From NCBI RefSeq assembly GCF_013340935.1, contig NZ_WHOS01000004.1:124001-188000 (forward strand): DNA of 64,000 bases. The letters run 5' to 3'. A program made the translations under genes and the position numbers. Origin of the DNA: Azospirillum melinis. Lineage in GTDB: Bacteria; Pseudomonadota; Alphaproteobacteria; Azospirillales; Azospirillaceae. A model generated the notes under the pieces. It worked only from the letters and a program-made list of their open reading frames with translations. It searched no databases and was not told the origin of the DNA. This document shows positions 21,101-28,792 of this stretch, piece by piece (the stretch's first letter is position 1; every line of letters starts with the position of its first letter).

Positions 21101-21484
21101 GTCAGCGCCATTGCCGCCCGCAACGTGCTGGTCCTGCTCGACACCTGCCATTCGGGTGCCGTGTCCGCCGGCACGGTCGACAAGCTGTACCAGGACATGG
21201 GCCAGCGCTATCTGCTGGCGGCTTCGTCGGAGCAGGAGGAGGCGCTCGACAGCTATGACGGCCGCAACGGCATCTTCGCCCATGCGGTGCTGGAAGGGCT
21301 GAGGGGCAAGGCCCTGCTGCCGGGCGACGAGGCGGTCTACAACCTGACGCTCGGCCAGTATGTGAACCGCGCCGTGCCGCGTCTGGCGCGGGAAAAGCGG
21401 TGGAACCAGTCCGCCATCTTCAAGACCGGCGGCAACGAACTGAACCCCTTCCCGCTGGCGGCGCCGGAGCCGGCGAAGCCCTGA
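18110..21484 (+). CDS. Exported WD40-repeat/caspase-fold protein
   Basis: Large protein, 1124 residues. An Arg-rich N-terminus and hydrophobic stretch (ALLAALLGLLLGWLAMGSALAGDA) form a signal peptide or anchor. Residues ~55-530 are WD40-like beta-propeller blades (repeated LAFSPDGR-type motifs; SNDKSLRLWS, GIRVWDSAG). A beta-sandwich domain follows (~715-865), interrupted by Pro-rich linkers. The C-terminal caspase domain (from ~870, FVVGIDKYRPAGSQLRFARAD) has His954 (LAGHGV) and Cys1013 (DTCHSG). Start ATG 18110 gives a sensible signal peptide; an in-frame start at 18062 exists. The propeller probably recruits substrates or partners. The DUF4384 gene follows after 53 bases. Substrates and activation are unknown. 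Confidence 0.88.
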   Translation: MAGCLTHPIARLRRGARIGIRSGALLAALLGLLLGWLAMGSALAGDASTGAFLRIETGGHTARVNRLASDAQGRLIATVSNDKSLRLWSRDGEPLGVLRVPMEAGDEGALYAVALSADGSLAVAAGNTGTSWGDGVTLYLFDVKAQRLKARLAGQPQVLNDLAFSPDGRFVAGAFGGTAGIRVWDSAGFKLVAEDAGYGARVSALAFSPDGRLATASFDGNIRLYDAGFKQKAKRKPGSGMPYSVAFSPDGSLLAVGYADQTRVDVLSGSDLKARLSPKTTGITGGSFAAVAWDGTALVAAGTATQDGTRNVVRRWADGGKGAFADTPVARDSVTHLLALSGGGVAFAAADPGWGVLDPAGRLLFARIGDIADYRDIHLGRFGLSDDGLVLEFGMEQGGRRPMRFDVLTRSLTPAPDALPGLNRPSAEGPGIGVSDWRNSRTAKINGQPVKLDSGEWARSVTVLGAQRRVLLGGEFSLRLLDSAGAELARAEVPAAVWGVVASADGRVAVAALGDGTLRWYALSGGARPLEELAALFPHRDGRRWVLWTPEAFFDHSESGGETLVGFHLNDPNKKGLQWVEFKQVYRVFDAPELVRAKLRQTGQAEIAARLSAIGDIRLLTQRRPQVTLLDYCTVPAASRGLSLGSGAVEAAAPAATPAVTADAETCHPLDMTPVSRAFARAKEPAPAPVPAPAAAAAKTTPQGGTQGAGQGPDPDGTADTPRLTVALPEGIGAVRLRYRIADTGGGIGSVDLFRNGRNVSGQDKSRAFARAKEPVPQPAPPPSQQLSTPPTPPVVGDAAKDQGPPVAEERVSTVRLDPGSNRVQIRAYSGSDAIYERSALVDFVLPAPVPVAEAEDGKARDVPDRPRLITFVVGIDKYRPAGSQLRFARADATSFAEAVRGRIPATYDREQSLALSRTLYDEEASRDAVISGLEALAAAAREQDTVVLYLAGHGVIVPSPKDPSVKLYHFITQDVTATTPEAITRQGLSEKDLNRLVSAIAARNVLVLLDTCHSGAVSAGTVDKLYQDMGQRYLLAASSEQEEALDSYDGRNGIFAHAVLEGLRGKALLPGDEAVYNLTLGQYVNRAVPRLAREKRWNQSAIFKTGGNELNPFPLAAPEPAKP
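20135..20434 (+). repeat. Duplicated 10-codon linker motif inside the WD40-caspase gene
   Basis: The motif SRAFARAKEP is encoded at 20135-20164 and again at 20405-20434, exactly 270 bases apart and in frame; each copy is followed by a Pro/Ala-rich stretch. The second copy interrupts a loop of the beta-sandwich domain. This looks like an internal linker duplication. Confidence 0.8.
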
Positions 21485-21537
21485 GAGCCTGTTTTGAGTG
21501 TGCCTGTTTGGAAAGCGCCCGTTCGGAACCGTCCATC

Positions 21538-22383
21538 ATGATCCGATTCTTTTCCGATCCGCCGTCCCCGCGAAGGCGGGGAACCCGGCTTCCTCTGGCG
21601 GCCGGCCTCGCCGGTTTCCTGATGGCCGGGGTGTCGCAGGCACAGTCCTTGCCGGCGGCGACCGCTGTGGACACGCCGCGCCCGACGACCGCCGAGGCCC
21701 GCAAGGAGGTGGACGCGGCGGTCGGCCGCCTGACCTGCGCCGGTGTCGAAATAACGGAGACCGGCAAGGGGTTGCGCATCTCCGGCTATGTCGGCAGCGT
21801 CGAGGATGCCGATGTCCTGAAGGCGGTGCTCACCGCGCTGCCGCCCGGCAGCGATCTCGATGCGCAGGTGGCCGTGCGGCCCTGGCCGCTGTGCGAGGCG
21901 CTGGGCATCGCCGGGTTGGCGGGCGGACCGGAGGGGAATCCGCATGGACGGGAGTCCGACGCCCCGACGCTCTCCTTCAACAGGCCGTCACTGGTCTACC
22001 GCAAGGGCGAGACGCTGGAGATCACGGTCACCGCCGGCATGCCGGGCCATCTGACCGTCGATTACATCGACGGCGACGGCAGCGTCATCCATATGGTACC
22101 GATGCGCCTGCGTCGCGACGACCACGTGGAGGCCGGGCGGCCGGTGATGCTCGGCGTCGCGAAGTCGGCGACAGACCGCATCTACACCATCTCACCGCCC
22201 TTCGGCCCGGCGATGATCCTGGCGCTGGTGACCCGCGACCCGCTGTTCCCCGCCGACCGGGAGGAGGTCGAGCCCGCCGGCCCCTATCTGGCGGGCCTGC
22301 GCGCCGCGCTGGCGGCGCTGCCTGCCGACGCCAGGGGCGCCGTGGCCGTCCGTTCCGCCGTCCTCACCACCGTCGCCGAGTAG
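21538..22383 (+). CDS. Exported DUF4384 domain protein
   Basis: 281 residues with an N-terminal signal peptide (hydrophobic LPLAAGLAGFLMAG, cleavage near SQAQS). Residues ~60-125 form a small alpha/beta domain with a BON-like look (ITETGKGLRISGYVGS) containing two cysteines that may pair. Residues ~145-260 are DUF4384 (LVYRKGETLEITVTAGMPGH, then IDGDGSVIHMVPM), the same domain that is fused to the caspase at 15.3 kb. It lies 53 bases after the WD40-caspase gene and is probably in one operon, so here the domain may act in trans. The start ATG 21538 is preceded only by a weak site. DUF4384 has no established biochemical function. The first codons contain a REP-like palindrome. Confidence 0.8.
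   Translation: MIRFFSDPPSPRRRGTRLPLAAGLAGFLMAGVSQAQSLPAATAVDTPRPTTAEARKEVDAAVGRLTCAGVEITETGKGLRISGYVGSVEDADVLKAVLTALPPGSDLDAQVAVRPWPLCEALGIAGLAGGPEGNPHGRESDAPTLSFNRPSLVYRKGETLEITVTAGMPGHLTVDYIDGDGSVIHMVPMRLRRDDHVEAGRPVMLGVAKSATDRIYTISPPFGPAMILALVTRDPLFPADREEVEPAGPYLAGLRAALAALPADARGAVAVRSAVLTTVAE
21565..21582. repeat. REP-like palindrome within DUF4384 gene start
   Basis: T-CCCCGC-GAAG-GCGGGG-A is a perfect hairpin of the kind dispersed in alphaproteobacterial genomes. Here it is translated as part of the pre-signal region (PPSPRRRG). Confidence 0.55.
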
Positions 22384-22531
22384 CGTGGCCGCCACGGTCT
22401 TAACGATTCAACTGCCGGCCCGCGCTGCCGTCCATTGCCAGATGCCGGCGCAAACACTATGATTCAAGCGGTAGAAGCCGGGTGTCCTCAGGGGCGAGAC
22501 CCGTACCGCTTGAGACGATCGGAAGACCCGT

Positions 22532-22924
22532 ATGGACGCTCACGACCTTTCGCTGGACGACAACCGCACGCTCCAGGCCATCGGCATCCTGGCCGACGTG
22601 CTGGATGGGGTCGAGGGGCCGGGCGGTCTCGACACGGTGCTGGTGTCCAAGGCGCTGCGTCAGGTGATCGCCACCAAATCGCAGCCGGCCTTCGAATTCG
22701 CCTCCCGCGCCTTCAACACGCTGGAACCGTCGGTCCGCCGCCAGGTGGCGCAAACCGCGGACGAGGCGGCGCATCACTCGGTCGAGCTGCGCGGCCGGGT
22801 CGGCGGCTTCCTGTCCACCGCCCCGAAGAAGCCGGTTCCCCAGGGGCAGGTCGTCGGCCAGCAGCCCAACTTCATCACCGCGCTGAACCTGCGCTCCCGC
22901 CGCCGGCCGAACTCGCCCACCTGA
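22532..22924 (+). CDS. Hypothetical protein, 130 residues
   Basis: Not recognised. The protein is soluble, has no signal peptide or membrane segment, and starts MDAHDLSLDDNRTLQAIGIL. It appears mostly helical up to about residue 95 and ends in a basic, proline-containing tail (ALNLRSRRRPNSPT). Coding is supported by third-position GC bias and by the absence of a competing frame, although the upstream 148 bases hold no obvious promoter. It lies just downstream of the caspase cluster on the same strand and is convergent with a LysR gene. It could belong to the cluster, but nothing in the sequence shows it. Confidence 0.6.
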   Translation: MDAHDLSLDDNRTLQAIGILADVLDGVEGPGGLDTVLVSKALRQVIATKSQPAFEFASRAFNTLEPSVRRQVAQTADEAAHHSVELRGRVGGFLSTAPKKPVPQGQVVGQQPNFITALNLRSRRRPNSPT

Positions 22925-22950
22925 GGCCGTTCGGCCGGGCTGCCGCAGCG

Positions 22951-22970
22951 CCCTAATCCTCCCTAATCCT
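22951..22970. repeat. Tandem 10-bp duplication at LysR stop codon
   Basis: CCCTAATCCT occurs twice in direct tandem. The second copy contains the TAG stop of the LysR gene (read on the minus strand); the first lies just beyond it. A recent slippage duplication is likely. Confidence 0.8.
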
Positions 22971-23907
22971 GCGGCCATGCCTCCTCCGGCAGCGTGTCGA
23001 GCAGCGCGCAGTCCCAGTAGGGGCGCGGGCCGAAGCGCTGAACCAGGAAATCGACGAACACCCGCACCTTCGGCGACAGGTGGCGATTCTGCGGATAGAC
23101 CGCGTTGACGCTCACCTCTGCCGGGACATGGCGGTGCAGGATGCTGACCAGCTCGCCGCGCGACAGCGCCTGCCCGCACAGGAAGGTCGGCGACATGATG
23201 AAGCCGACGCCGGCCGCCGCCGCCTCGCGCAGCAGGTCGCCGTTGTTGCTGCGGATCGGCCCTGACACCCGGATGCTGCGCATCTCCCCGTCGACGATGA
23301 ACGGCCAGAGGTCGGGGGTCGGCACGTTGGTGTAGATCAGGCAGGCGTGGTTGCTCAGTTCGTCGGGCGTCTGCGGCACGCCGTGCTTTTGCAGATAGGC
23401 CGGGCTGGCGCACAGCGCCATCCGCGCCGGGGCCAGCCGCCGGGCGATCAGCGAGCTGTCGCGCAGCCGGCCGATGCGCACCGCCAGATCGTACCCCTCG
23501 TCGACCAGATCGACCGTGCGGTCGTTCAGGTCCATGTCGATCTCGATGGCCGGATAGCGCTCCAGGAACTCCGCCACCGCCGGGGCCAGATGCATGATGC
23601 CGAAGCTGACCGGTGCGTTCAGCCGCAGCCGGCCGCGCGGGGCGGCATGCAGGTCGGCGACCGCCTGCTCCGCCTCCTCCAGATCGGCGAGGATGCGGGT
23701 GCAGCGCTCGTAATAGGCCTGCCCCACCTCGGTCAGGCTGAGCTTGCGGGTGGTGCGGTTCAAGAGCCGCGCGCCAAGACGGTTCTCCAGCTCGCCGATA
23801 CGGCGGGAGACCACCGACTTCGACAGATTGAGCCGGTCGGCGGCGGCGGTGAAGCTCTTGGTGTCCACCACCTTGATGAAGGCGAGCATGTCGTCGAGGC
23901 GATCCAT
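22963..23907 (-). CDS. LysR family transcriptional regulator, divergent from wrbA
   Basis: 314 residues of the CrgA/YafC-like LysR group. The helix-turn-helix is at the N-terminus (MLAFIKVVDTKSFTAAADRL, then NLSKSVVSRRIGELENRLG), followed by the effector domain. ATG 23907 gives the family N-terminus; a frame extending to 23943 would place the operator dyad inside the coding region, which is less likely. It is divergent from wrbA with 157 bases between, the usual arrangement for a LysR controlling a quinone reductase. A quinone or oxidative effector is a reasonable guess from that context only. Confidence 0.92.
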   Translation of the reverse strand: MDRLDDMLAFIKVVDTKSFTAAADRLNLSKSVVSRRIGELENRLGARLLNRTTRKLSLTEVGQAYYERCTRILADLEEAEQAVADLHAAPRGRLRLNAPVSFGIMHLAPAVAEFLERYPAIEIDMDLNDRTVDLVDEGYDLAVRIGRLRDSSLIARRLAPARMALCASPAYLQKHGVPQTPDELSNHACLIYTNVPTPDLWPFIVDGEMRSIRVSGPIRSNNGDLLREAAAAGVGFIMSPTFLCGQALSRGELVSILHRHVPAEVSVNAVYPQNRHLSPKVRVFVDFLVQRFGPRPYWDCALLDTLPEEAWPQD

Positions 23908-23910
23908 GGC

Positions 23911-23933
23911 ATTGTTGTACACCCGGAAACAAT
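23911..23933. promoter_or_regulatory. LysR-type operator dyad ATTGTT-N11-AACAAT
   Basis: A perfect 6-bp inverted repeat with 11-base spacing, the classic LysR arrangement, lies 4 bases before the LysR start and 132 bases before wrbA. It is probably the autoregulatory site and may control wrbA. Confidence 0.6.
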
Positions 23934-24064
23934 AAGGTGCCAAGATCCGGGATTACCGGAAGCGCCGCCGCGCCCTATTTCTGATGTCACCGCCGCGCCG
24001 GCAACGGCCCGCGGCGGCCGGAAATCGACGACCCATTCACGCAAACCAACAGGGAGTGACGGCG

Positions 24065-24667
24065 ATGGCGAAGGTTCTGGTCCTCTATTACAGCAGCTGG
24101 GGCCATGTGTCGGAGATGGCGCAGGCGGTGGCCGAAGGCGCCCGCTCCGTCGCCGGGACCGAGGTGGCGGTGAAGCGCGTGCCCGAGCTGGTGCCGGAAG
24201 CCGTCCGCCAGTCCGCCCATTACAAGGACGAGAGCAACATCCCCGTCGCCACCGTCGACGAGCTGGCCCAGTACGACGCGATCATCATCGGCACGCCGAC
24301 GCGCTACGGCAACATGGCCTCGCAGATGAAGAACTTCCTCGACCAGACCGGCGGGCTGTGGGCCAAGGGTGCGCTCGTCGGCAAGGTCGGCAGCGTCTTC
24401 ACCTCCACCGCCACCCAGCATGGCGGGCAGGAGAGCACCATCCTCAGCACCCACACCGTCCTGCTGCATCTGGGTCTGGTGATCGTCGGGCTGCCCTATT
24501 CCTTCCAGGGCCAGATGGGCGTTTCGGAAGTGATGGGCAACTCGCCCTACGGTGCCAGCACCATCGCCGACGGCGACGGCTCGCGCCGCCCGAGCGCGGT
24601 CGAACTGGACGGTGCCCGCTACCAGGGCCGCCATGTCGCCGAGATCACGACCAAGCTGCACGGTTGA
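24065..24667 (+). CDS. wrbA: NAD(P)H:quinone oxidoreductase WrbA
   Basis: FMN-dependent two-electron quinone reductase that avoids semiquinone formation; cytoplasmic tetramer in known members. 200 residues, the normal length. The flavodoxin phosphate loop is at [12 protein letters not shown] (residues ~8-19). WrbA-specific segments are [58 protein letters not shown] and [12 protein letters not shown]. Start ATG 24065 has AGGGAG 8-13 bases upstream. It is divergent from a LysR regulator and 33 bases ahead of a glutathionyl-hydroquinone reductase gene, so the two form a quinone-detoxifying pair that may be co-transcribed. Confidence 0.96.
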   Translation: MAKVLVLYYSSWGHVSEMAQAVAEGARSVAGTEVAVKRVPELVPEAVRQSAHYKDESNIPVATVDELAQYDAIIIGTPTRYGNMASQMKNFLDQTGGLWAKGALVGKVGSVFTSTATQHGGQESTILSTHTVLLHLGLVIVGLPYSFQGQMGVSEVMGNSPYGASTIADGDGSRRPSAVELDGARYQGRHVAEITTKLHG

Positions 24668-24700
24668 TACCGGGTATAGAGTAAAGAAGGGGAGGGAGCC

Positions 24701-25660
24701 GTGGGCCTGCTGATCGATGGACAGTGGCAAGACCAGTGGTACGACACCAAAAAGACCGGCGGCGCGTTCGTCCGGACGGAGGCGCAGTTCCGCGACCGGG
24801 TGTCGGCCGACGGCTCCACCCCCTATCCGGCGGAGGCCGGGCGCTATCACCTGATGGTGTCGCTGGCCTGCCCCTGGGCGCACCGCACGCTGATCTTCCG
24901 CAAGCTGAAGCGGCTGGACGAGGTGATCGGCGTCAGCGTGGTCGATCCGCTGATGCTGGCGGACGGCTGGACCTTCGCCGAGCCGGAGCCGGTCACCGGC
25001 GCCCGGCGGCTCTACGAGGTCTATCTGAAGGCCAAGCCCGGCTACAGCGGCCGGGTGACCGTCCCGGTGTTGTGGGACAAAAAGACCGGCAGCATCGTGA
25101 ACAACGAGTCGGCGGAGATCATCCGCATGCTCAACCGCGAATTCGACGCCTTCACCGACGTCCGCACCGATTTCTGCCCGCCGGATCTGGTCGAGGAGAT
25201 CGACCGCGTCAACGCCCACGTCTATGACGCCGTCAACAACGGCGTTTACAAGGCCGGCTTCGCCACCTCCCAGGACAAGTACGAGGCGGCCTTCGACGCG
25301 CTGTTCGCGGCATTGGACGGCCTCGACGCCAGGCTGGCGACGCAGCGCTGGCTGGTCGGCAACCGCCTGACCGAGGCGGATTGGCGGCTGTTCACCACGC
25401 TGGTGCGTTTCGACGCCGTCTATGTCGGGCATTTCAAGTGCAACCAGCGGCGGATCGCCGACTATCCGCACCTGTCGGGCTATCTGCGCGACCTCTATCA
25501 GGTGCCGGGTGTGGCCGAGACGGTGAATTTCGACCACATCAAGCGCCATTACTACGGCAGCCACGCCACCATCAACCCGACCGGCATCGTGCCGAAGGGG
25601 CCGAAGCTGGACCTCGATGCGCCGCACGGGCGCGGCGGTCTCGGGCCGGATCCGGTGTGA
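24701..25660 (+). CDS. Glutathionyl-hydroquinone reductase (YqjG/ECM4-type glutathione S-transferase)
   Basis: Xi-class GST that removes glutathione from glutathionyl-hydroquinones. 319 residues, normal length. The catalytic cysteine is in SLACPWAHRTLIFRKLK (Cys at ~57), and the C-terminal helical domain has WLVGNRLTEADWRLFTTLVRFD and the family segment HFKCNQRRIADYPHLSGYLR. Translation starts at GTG 24701, supported by GGGGAGGG immediately upstream. It follows wrbA closely, consistent with joint defence against quinones. Family assignment is secure; the natural hydroquinone is unknown. Confidence 0.94.
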   Translation: MGLLIDGQWQDQWYDTKKTGGAFVRTEAQFRDRVSADGSTPYPAEAGRYHLMVSLACPWAHRTLIFRKLKRLDEVIGVSVVDPLMLADGWTFAEPEPVTGARRLYEVYLKAKPGYSGRVTVPVLWDKKTGSIVNNESAEIIRMLNREFDAFTDVRTDFCPPDLVEEIDRVNAHVYDAVNNGVYKAGFATSQDKYEAAFDALFAALDGLDARLATQRWLVGNRLTEADWRLFTTLVRFDAVYVGHFKCNQRRIADYPHLSGYLRDLYQVPGVAETVNFDHIKRHYYGSHATINPTGIVPKGPKLDLDAPHGRGGLGPDPV

Positions 25661-25727
25661 CGCGTGACGGATCGGCTCTCCGGCGGTTGTCAGAAGGAAA
25701 CGACAACCGCTTAGGGGAGTTCGTCCA

Positions 25728-26096
25728 ATGCGTACAGTCATCCTCGCTGCCGCCGCCGTCCTGGCCCTGTCATCGCCCGCCCTGGCCCAGAGCGGCCAAT
25801 CCCAGAACGGCTGGGGCGGCGCGCTCGACCAGCTGAACCGTGCCGTCAATCCCAACGCCTATCCGCAGGACCGCGACGGGCGCGCGGCGGATGACCGCGA
25901 TGCCGGCCGCGACGTGAACCGCGATAACCGCCGCTACGAAGGCTCATCGGGCAACCGCCGCGGCAATGCCTACAGCGACTATTCCGACCGCGATCTGCGC
26001 AGCCAGTATGACCGGCTGGGCGAGGAACAGCGCCAGCTCCGGCAGAACCGCCGCGCCATTGAGGACGAGATGGAGCGCCGCGGCATCAACCGCTGA
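25728..26096 (+). CDS. Small secreted hypothetical protein
   Basis: 122 residues. It has a clear Sec signal peptide (MRTVILAAAAVLALSSPALAQ) and a mature part of ~101 residues that is very hydrophilic and rich in Asp, Arg, Asn and Tyr. The last ~40 residues (YSDRDLRSQYDRLGEEQRQL onward) should form a charged coiled-coil helix. GGGGAG lies 11-16 bases before the ATG. No known domain is recognised. Periplasmic location is inferred from the signal peptide. It is convergent with the small gene at 26.1-26.5 kb. Confidence 0.75.
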   Translation: MRTVILAAAAVLALSSPALAQSGQSQNGWGGALDQLNRAVNPNAYPQDRDGRAADDRDAGRDVNRDNRRYEGSSGNRRGNAYSDYSDRDLRSQYDRLGEEQRQLRQNRRAIEDEMERRGINR

Positions 26097-26109
26097 GGAA
26101 GGCCGGCCG

Positions 26110-26478
26110 TCAGGGCTTGTAGCAGCGGGCCATGTCTTCCGGGTTGCCCATCGCCTCGCACTGGAAGCCGTTGGAGAATTTGAAGCGCAGCGGACCGGTC
26201 TTGCGGACGCTGACCACCGGCTTCTTCCCCGCATCCTGGAATTCCACCCAGGCGGAGCTGTCGAAGCGGGTCTGCACCCCGTTGCTCAGCTGCACCCGGC
26301 CCTGACGGTCCTTGATCACCTGGATGCCGGTGCTGAACAGCAGGTTCGGGCCGTCGGGCTTCGCCGACAGGCCGTTGGTGCAGTTCACCCCCTCCGGCTT
26401 GACCGCGACGCATTCGAAGGATTGCGGCTGGTTCGCGGTGAGGACCATCGCATAGATGGCGATTTCCAGGACATTCAT
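26110..26478 (-). CDS. Hypothetical protein with conserved cysteines
   Basis: 122 residues, not recognised. The start MNVLEIAIYAMVLTANQ may be an uncleaved hydrophobic or weak signal segment; an ATG two codons earlier is possible. The body has an alternating beta pattern (QVIKDRQGRVQLSNGVQTRF, WVEFQDAGKKPVVSVRK, LRFKFSNGFQCEAMG) and four cysteines, in FECVAV, VNCTNG, FQCEAM and ARCYKP, so it may be a small beta-sandwich with disulfides if exported. It is divergent from the SpoIIE phosphatase gene, with 265 bases between them that hold only a GC hairpin (26648-26662) and no other clear signal. Confidence 0.65.
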   Translation of the reverse strand: MNVLEIAIYAMVLTANQPQSFECVAVKPEGVNCTNGLSAKPDGPNLLFSTGIQVIKDRQGRVQLSNGVQTRFDSSAWVEFQDAGKKPVVSVRKTGPLRFKFSNGFQCEAMGNPEDMARCYKP

Positions 26479-26743
26479 CGGCATCGGCGTGCACCAGCGG
26501 GAGGGCGGCGGGATTTTTCGTCTTACCGGCCATCTGGTTACGAAAGAGATAATGTCGCGCTCCCGGTCGAATCTTGCGTGGATCGGCTCCGAACCCGGTG
26601 CAAGGGCGACCGCCGGGCCGCTGCGGCCATCCGTCGCCGTGACATGAGGGGCGCAGCGCCCCGGTGCCTGGACTTGCGCGTCCCGGACCGGTAGAAGCGG
26701 TGGCATCGGCCATTTCTTCAGCGACAGGGGCGGGCGCAATCCC

Positions 26744-28738
26744 ATGACGTTCCAACAGCGTTTGATCCTGCTGGTCACCGGTCTGGTGCTGCTGGCGGTT
26801 GCGGCGGTCACCACGACGATGGCCTGGACGACGCGCGCCGCCCTGACCGAACGGATCGAGACGGAGGCGCGGCTGGCCGCCGGCCTGCTCGCCCGCGCCG
26901 CCGCCCAGTCGCGCGACATCCCGCAGGACGTCGACGCCCTGCTGTCGGAACGGCTGCTGTCGGAAGCGACGCTGACCGCGCATCTGGTGGCGCTGGCCGA
27001 AACGGCGAAGCTGGCGCCGCGCGCCATCAACGACCGGCTGAAGCAGATCGCCGAGGCCGGCGGCCCGGACGAGATGTGGATCACCGACAACCGCGGCCGT
27101 GCCTATCTGCACAACCTGTCCGGCCCCGATCCGCTGTTCGGCCAGGATGCCAAGGGCGGTCCGCGCCATGGCGCCTATGCCGGCCTGCTCAACCGCTCCC
27201 CGGCGTCGGTGGTCTCCGAACCGGCGATGGAGAACGGCAAGCTGATGAAGTTCGCCGGGGTGGCCGGCGTCGACAAGCCGCGCATCGTGCAGGTCGGCGC
27301 CGACGTGCGGCGGCTGGGCGACCTGCTGCGCAAATCGGGGGCCGACGGGCTGGTCGACGGGCTGATCGCCACCCGTGCCGTGGAGGCGGCGTGGCTGCTC
27401 GACCGCGACGGCCGGGTGCTGGCCCGCGGCGCGGTGGCGGCCGACGGCGCGTCGCTGTCCGATGCCGACACCGCCTCGGCCAAGGCGGTCCCGCCCGGCG
27501 GTGATGTGACGTTCCGCGTGTCGGGCAACAGCCTGCTGGCGCTGGCGCCGATCAAATATGCCGGCCCCACCCCCACTGCCGCCGCCGCTTCGGCGGCCGG
27601 CGTGCCGGCGGTCGCTGCTGTCCGTGTGCCCTATACCGAGCCGGGCGCGATGCTGAGCCGCCAGCTGAAGATCGGCGGGCTGGTCGGCATCTTCGTGCTG
27701 GCGCTGGGCGTCTATGCCTGCATGCGCTTCGCCCGCGACCAGATGGCGCCGGTGGAGCGGCTGGGCGAGGCGGTCAAGGCGGTGGAGGCCGGCCGCTTCA
27801 ACCCCCTCACCCTGAACGAGGCCGCCGACCGTGACGACGAGTTCGGCCGCCTGTCCCGCGTCTTCCGCCGCATGGCGATGGAGGCGACGGCGCGCGAGGA
27901 GACCCTCGACGCCCAGCTGGTCATGCGCGGGGCGGAGCTTGAGACCAAGAGCGAGAAGCTGGCCGCCGCCGAACAGCTGATCGAGGAGGAGCAGCGCGCC
28001 GCCCGCGACGTGCAGTCCGGCCTGCTGCCGCGCCAGCTTCCGGTCGGCCGCGACAGCCAGTTCTACGGCATCCTGCTGCCCGGACACACCGTCAGCGGCG
28101 ACTTCTACGACGTGGTCGAGCTGGACGAGCGGCACAGCCTGCTGGTCGCCGCCGGCGTGTCGGGCGGCGGCGTGCCCGCCGCCTTCCTGATGCTGATGGT
28201 GCGCGGCGCCATCCGCGAGGCCGCCCGGCCGGGTGTCGGCCCGGCCGCCATCCTGACCCATGCCAACGAGCGCCTGTGCGGCGAGAGCCCCTTCAACGGC
28301 TTCGCCACCGCCTTCGTCGCCCTCTATGACCGCGTCACCGGCACGCTGGTGCATGCCTCCGCCGGCCATCGCGGCGCTGCCCGCATCGCGACGGATGGCG
28401 CGGTGCAGTATCTGTCCGAGGCCGGCGGTCCGCCGCTGGGCGTGCGCCGCGGCGCCCCCTACGGCGAAGCCACGACGGTTCTGACCCAGGATGAGACGCT
28501 GTTCCTGTGCACCGACGGCGTGCTCCAGTCCGTCGACGGCCAGCGCGAGCCCTTCGGCGAGGCCCGCCTTGCCGCGGCGCTCGCCCACAGCCGCGGCATG
28601 TCCGTCCGCGACCGCACCGAGATGGTCCTGCGCACCGTACAGGCGCATGTCGGCGCGGACGGGATTCTTGCCGGCGATCTGGTCTGTCTGGTCATGCGCC
28701 GTCTGCTGCCGGTGACCGAGACGGCCGAGGCGGTCTGA
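26744..28738 (+). CDS. Membrane HAMP-SpoIIE (PP2C-type) phosphatase, one metal aspartate replaced
   Basis: 664 residues. A first membrane helix (residues 6-28) and a second (~308-330) flank a ~280-residue extracytoplasmic sensor region. A HAMP linker follows (~335-385), then a coiled coil (EETLDAQLVMRGAELETKSE) and a SpoIIE/RsbU-type PP2C domain (~425-655). Such proteins usually dephosphorylate anti-anti-sigma (STAS) proteins. Metal aspartates are present at Asp453 (SGDFYDVV) and Asp591 (LCTDGV). The one expected in ADVSGxG is Gly471 (AAGVSGGG), and the final DD pair reads GD (AGDLVCLV). Activity may be reduced or lost. No STAS or anti-sigma gene is adjacent. The domain layout is clear; the signal sensed is unknown. 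Confidence 0.87.
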   Translation: MTFQQRLILLVTGLVLLAVAAVTTTMAWTTRAALTERIETEARLAAGLLARAAAQSRDIPQDVDALLSERLLSEATLTAHLVALAETAKLAPRAINDRLKQIAEAGGPDEMWITDNRGRAYLHNLSGPDPLFGQDAKGGPRHGAYAGLLNRSPASVVSEPAMENGKLMKFAGVAGVDKPRIVQVGADVRRLGDLLRKSGADGLVDGLIATRAVEAAWLLDRDGRVLARGAVAADGASLSDADTASAKAVPPGGDVTFRVSGNSLLALAPIKYAGPTPTAAAASAAGVPAVAAVRVPYTEPGAMLSRQLKIGGLVGIFVLALGVYACMRFARDQMAPVERLGEAVKAVEAGRFNPLTLNEAADRDDEFGRLSRVFRRMAMEATAREETLDAQLVMRGAELETKSEKLAAAEQLIEEEQRAARDVQSGLLPRQLPVGRDSQFYGILLPGHTVSGDFYDVVELDERHSLLVAAGVSGGGVPAAFLMLMVRGAIREAARPGVGPAAILTHANERLCGESPFNGFATAFVALYDRVTGTLVHASAGHRGAARIATDGAVQYLSEAGGPPLGVRRGAPYGEATTVLTQDETLFLCTDGVLQSVDGQREPFGEARLAAALAHSRGMSVRDRTEMVLRTVQAHVGADGILAGDLVCLVMRRLLPVTETAEAV

Positions 28739-28792
28739 CAACCGGGGCAGTCCGAGGGGGGAGCGTCGGCTGGCGATGCTCCCGCCCGCCCC

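Noticed and set aside
18089..21283. Minus-strand open frame of 1064 codons opposite the WD40-caspase gene
   Set aside because: Shadow of the plus-strand gene; composition is Arg/His/Gly/Gln-rich with no domain pattern, while the plus strand shows WD40 and caspase motifs in order.
26648..26662. GGGGCGC-A-GCGCCCC palindrome upstream of the phosphatase gene as a terminator
   Set aside because: No T-run follows and no gene on the plus strand ends near it; short GC palindromes are common in this composition.
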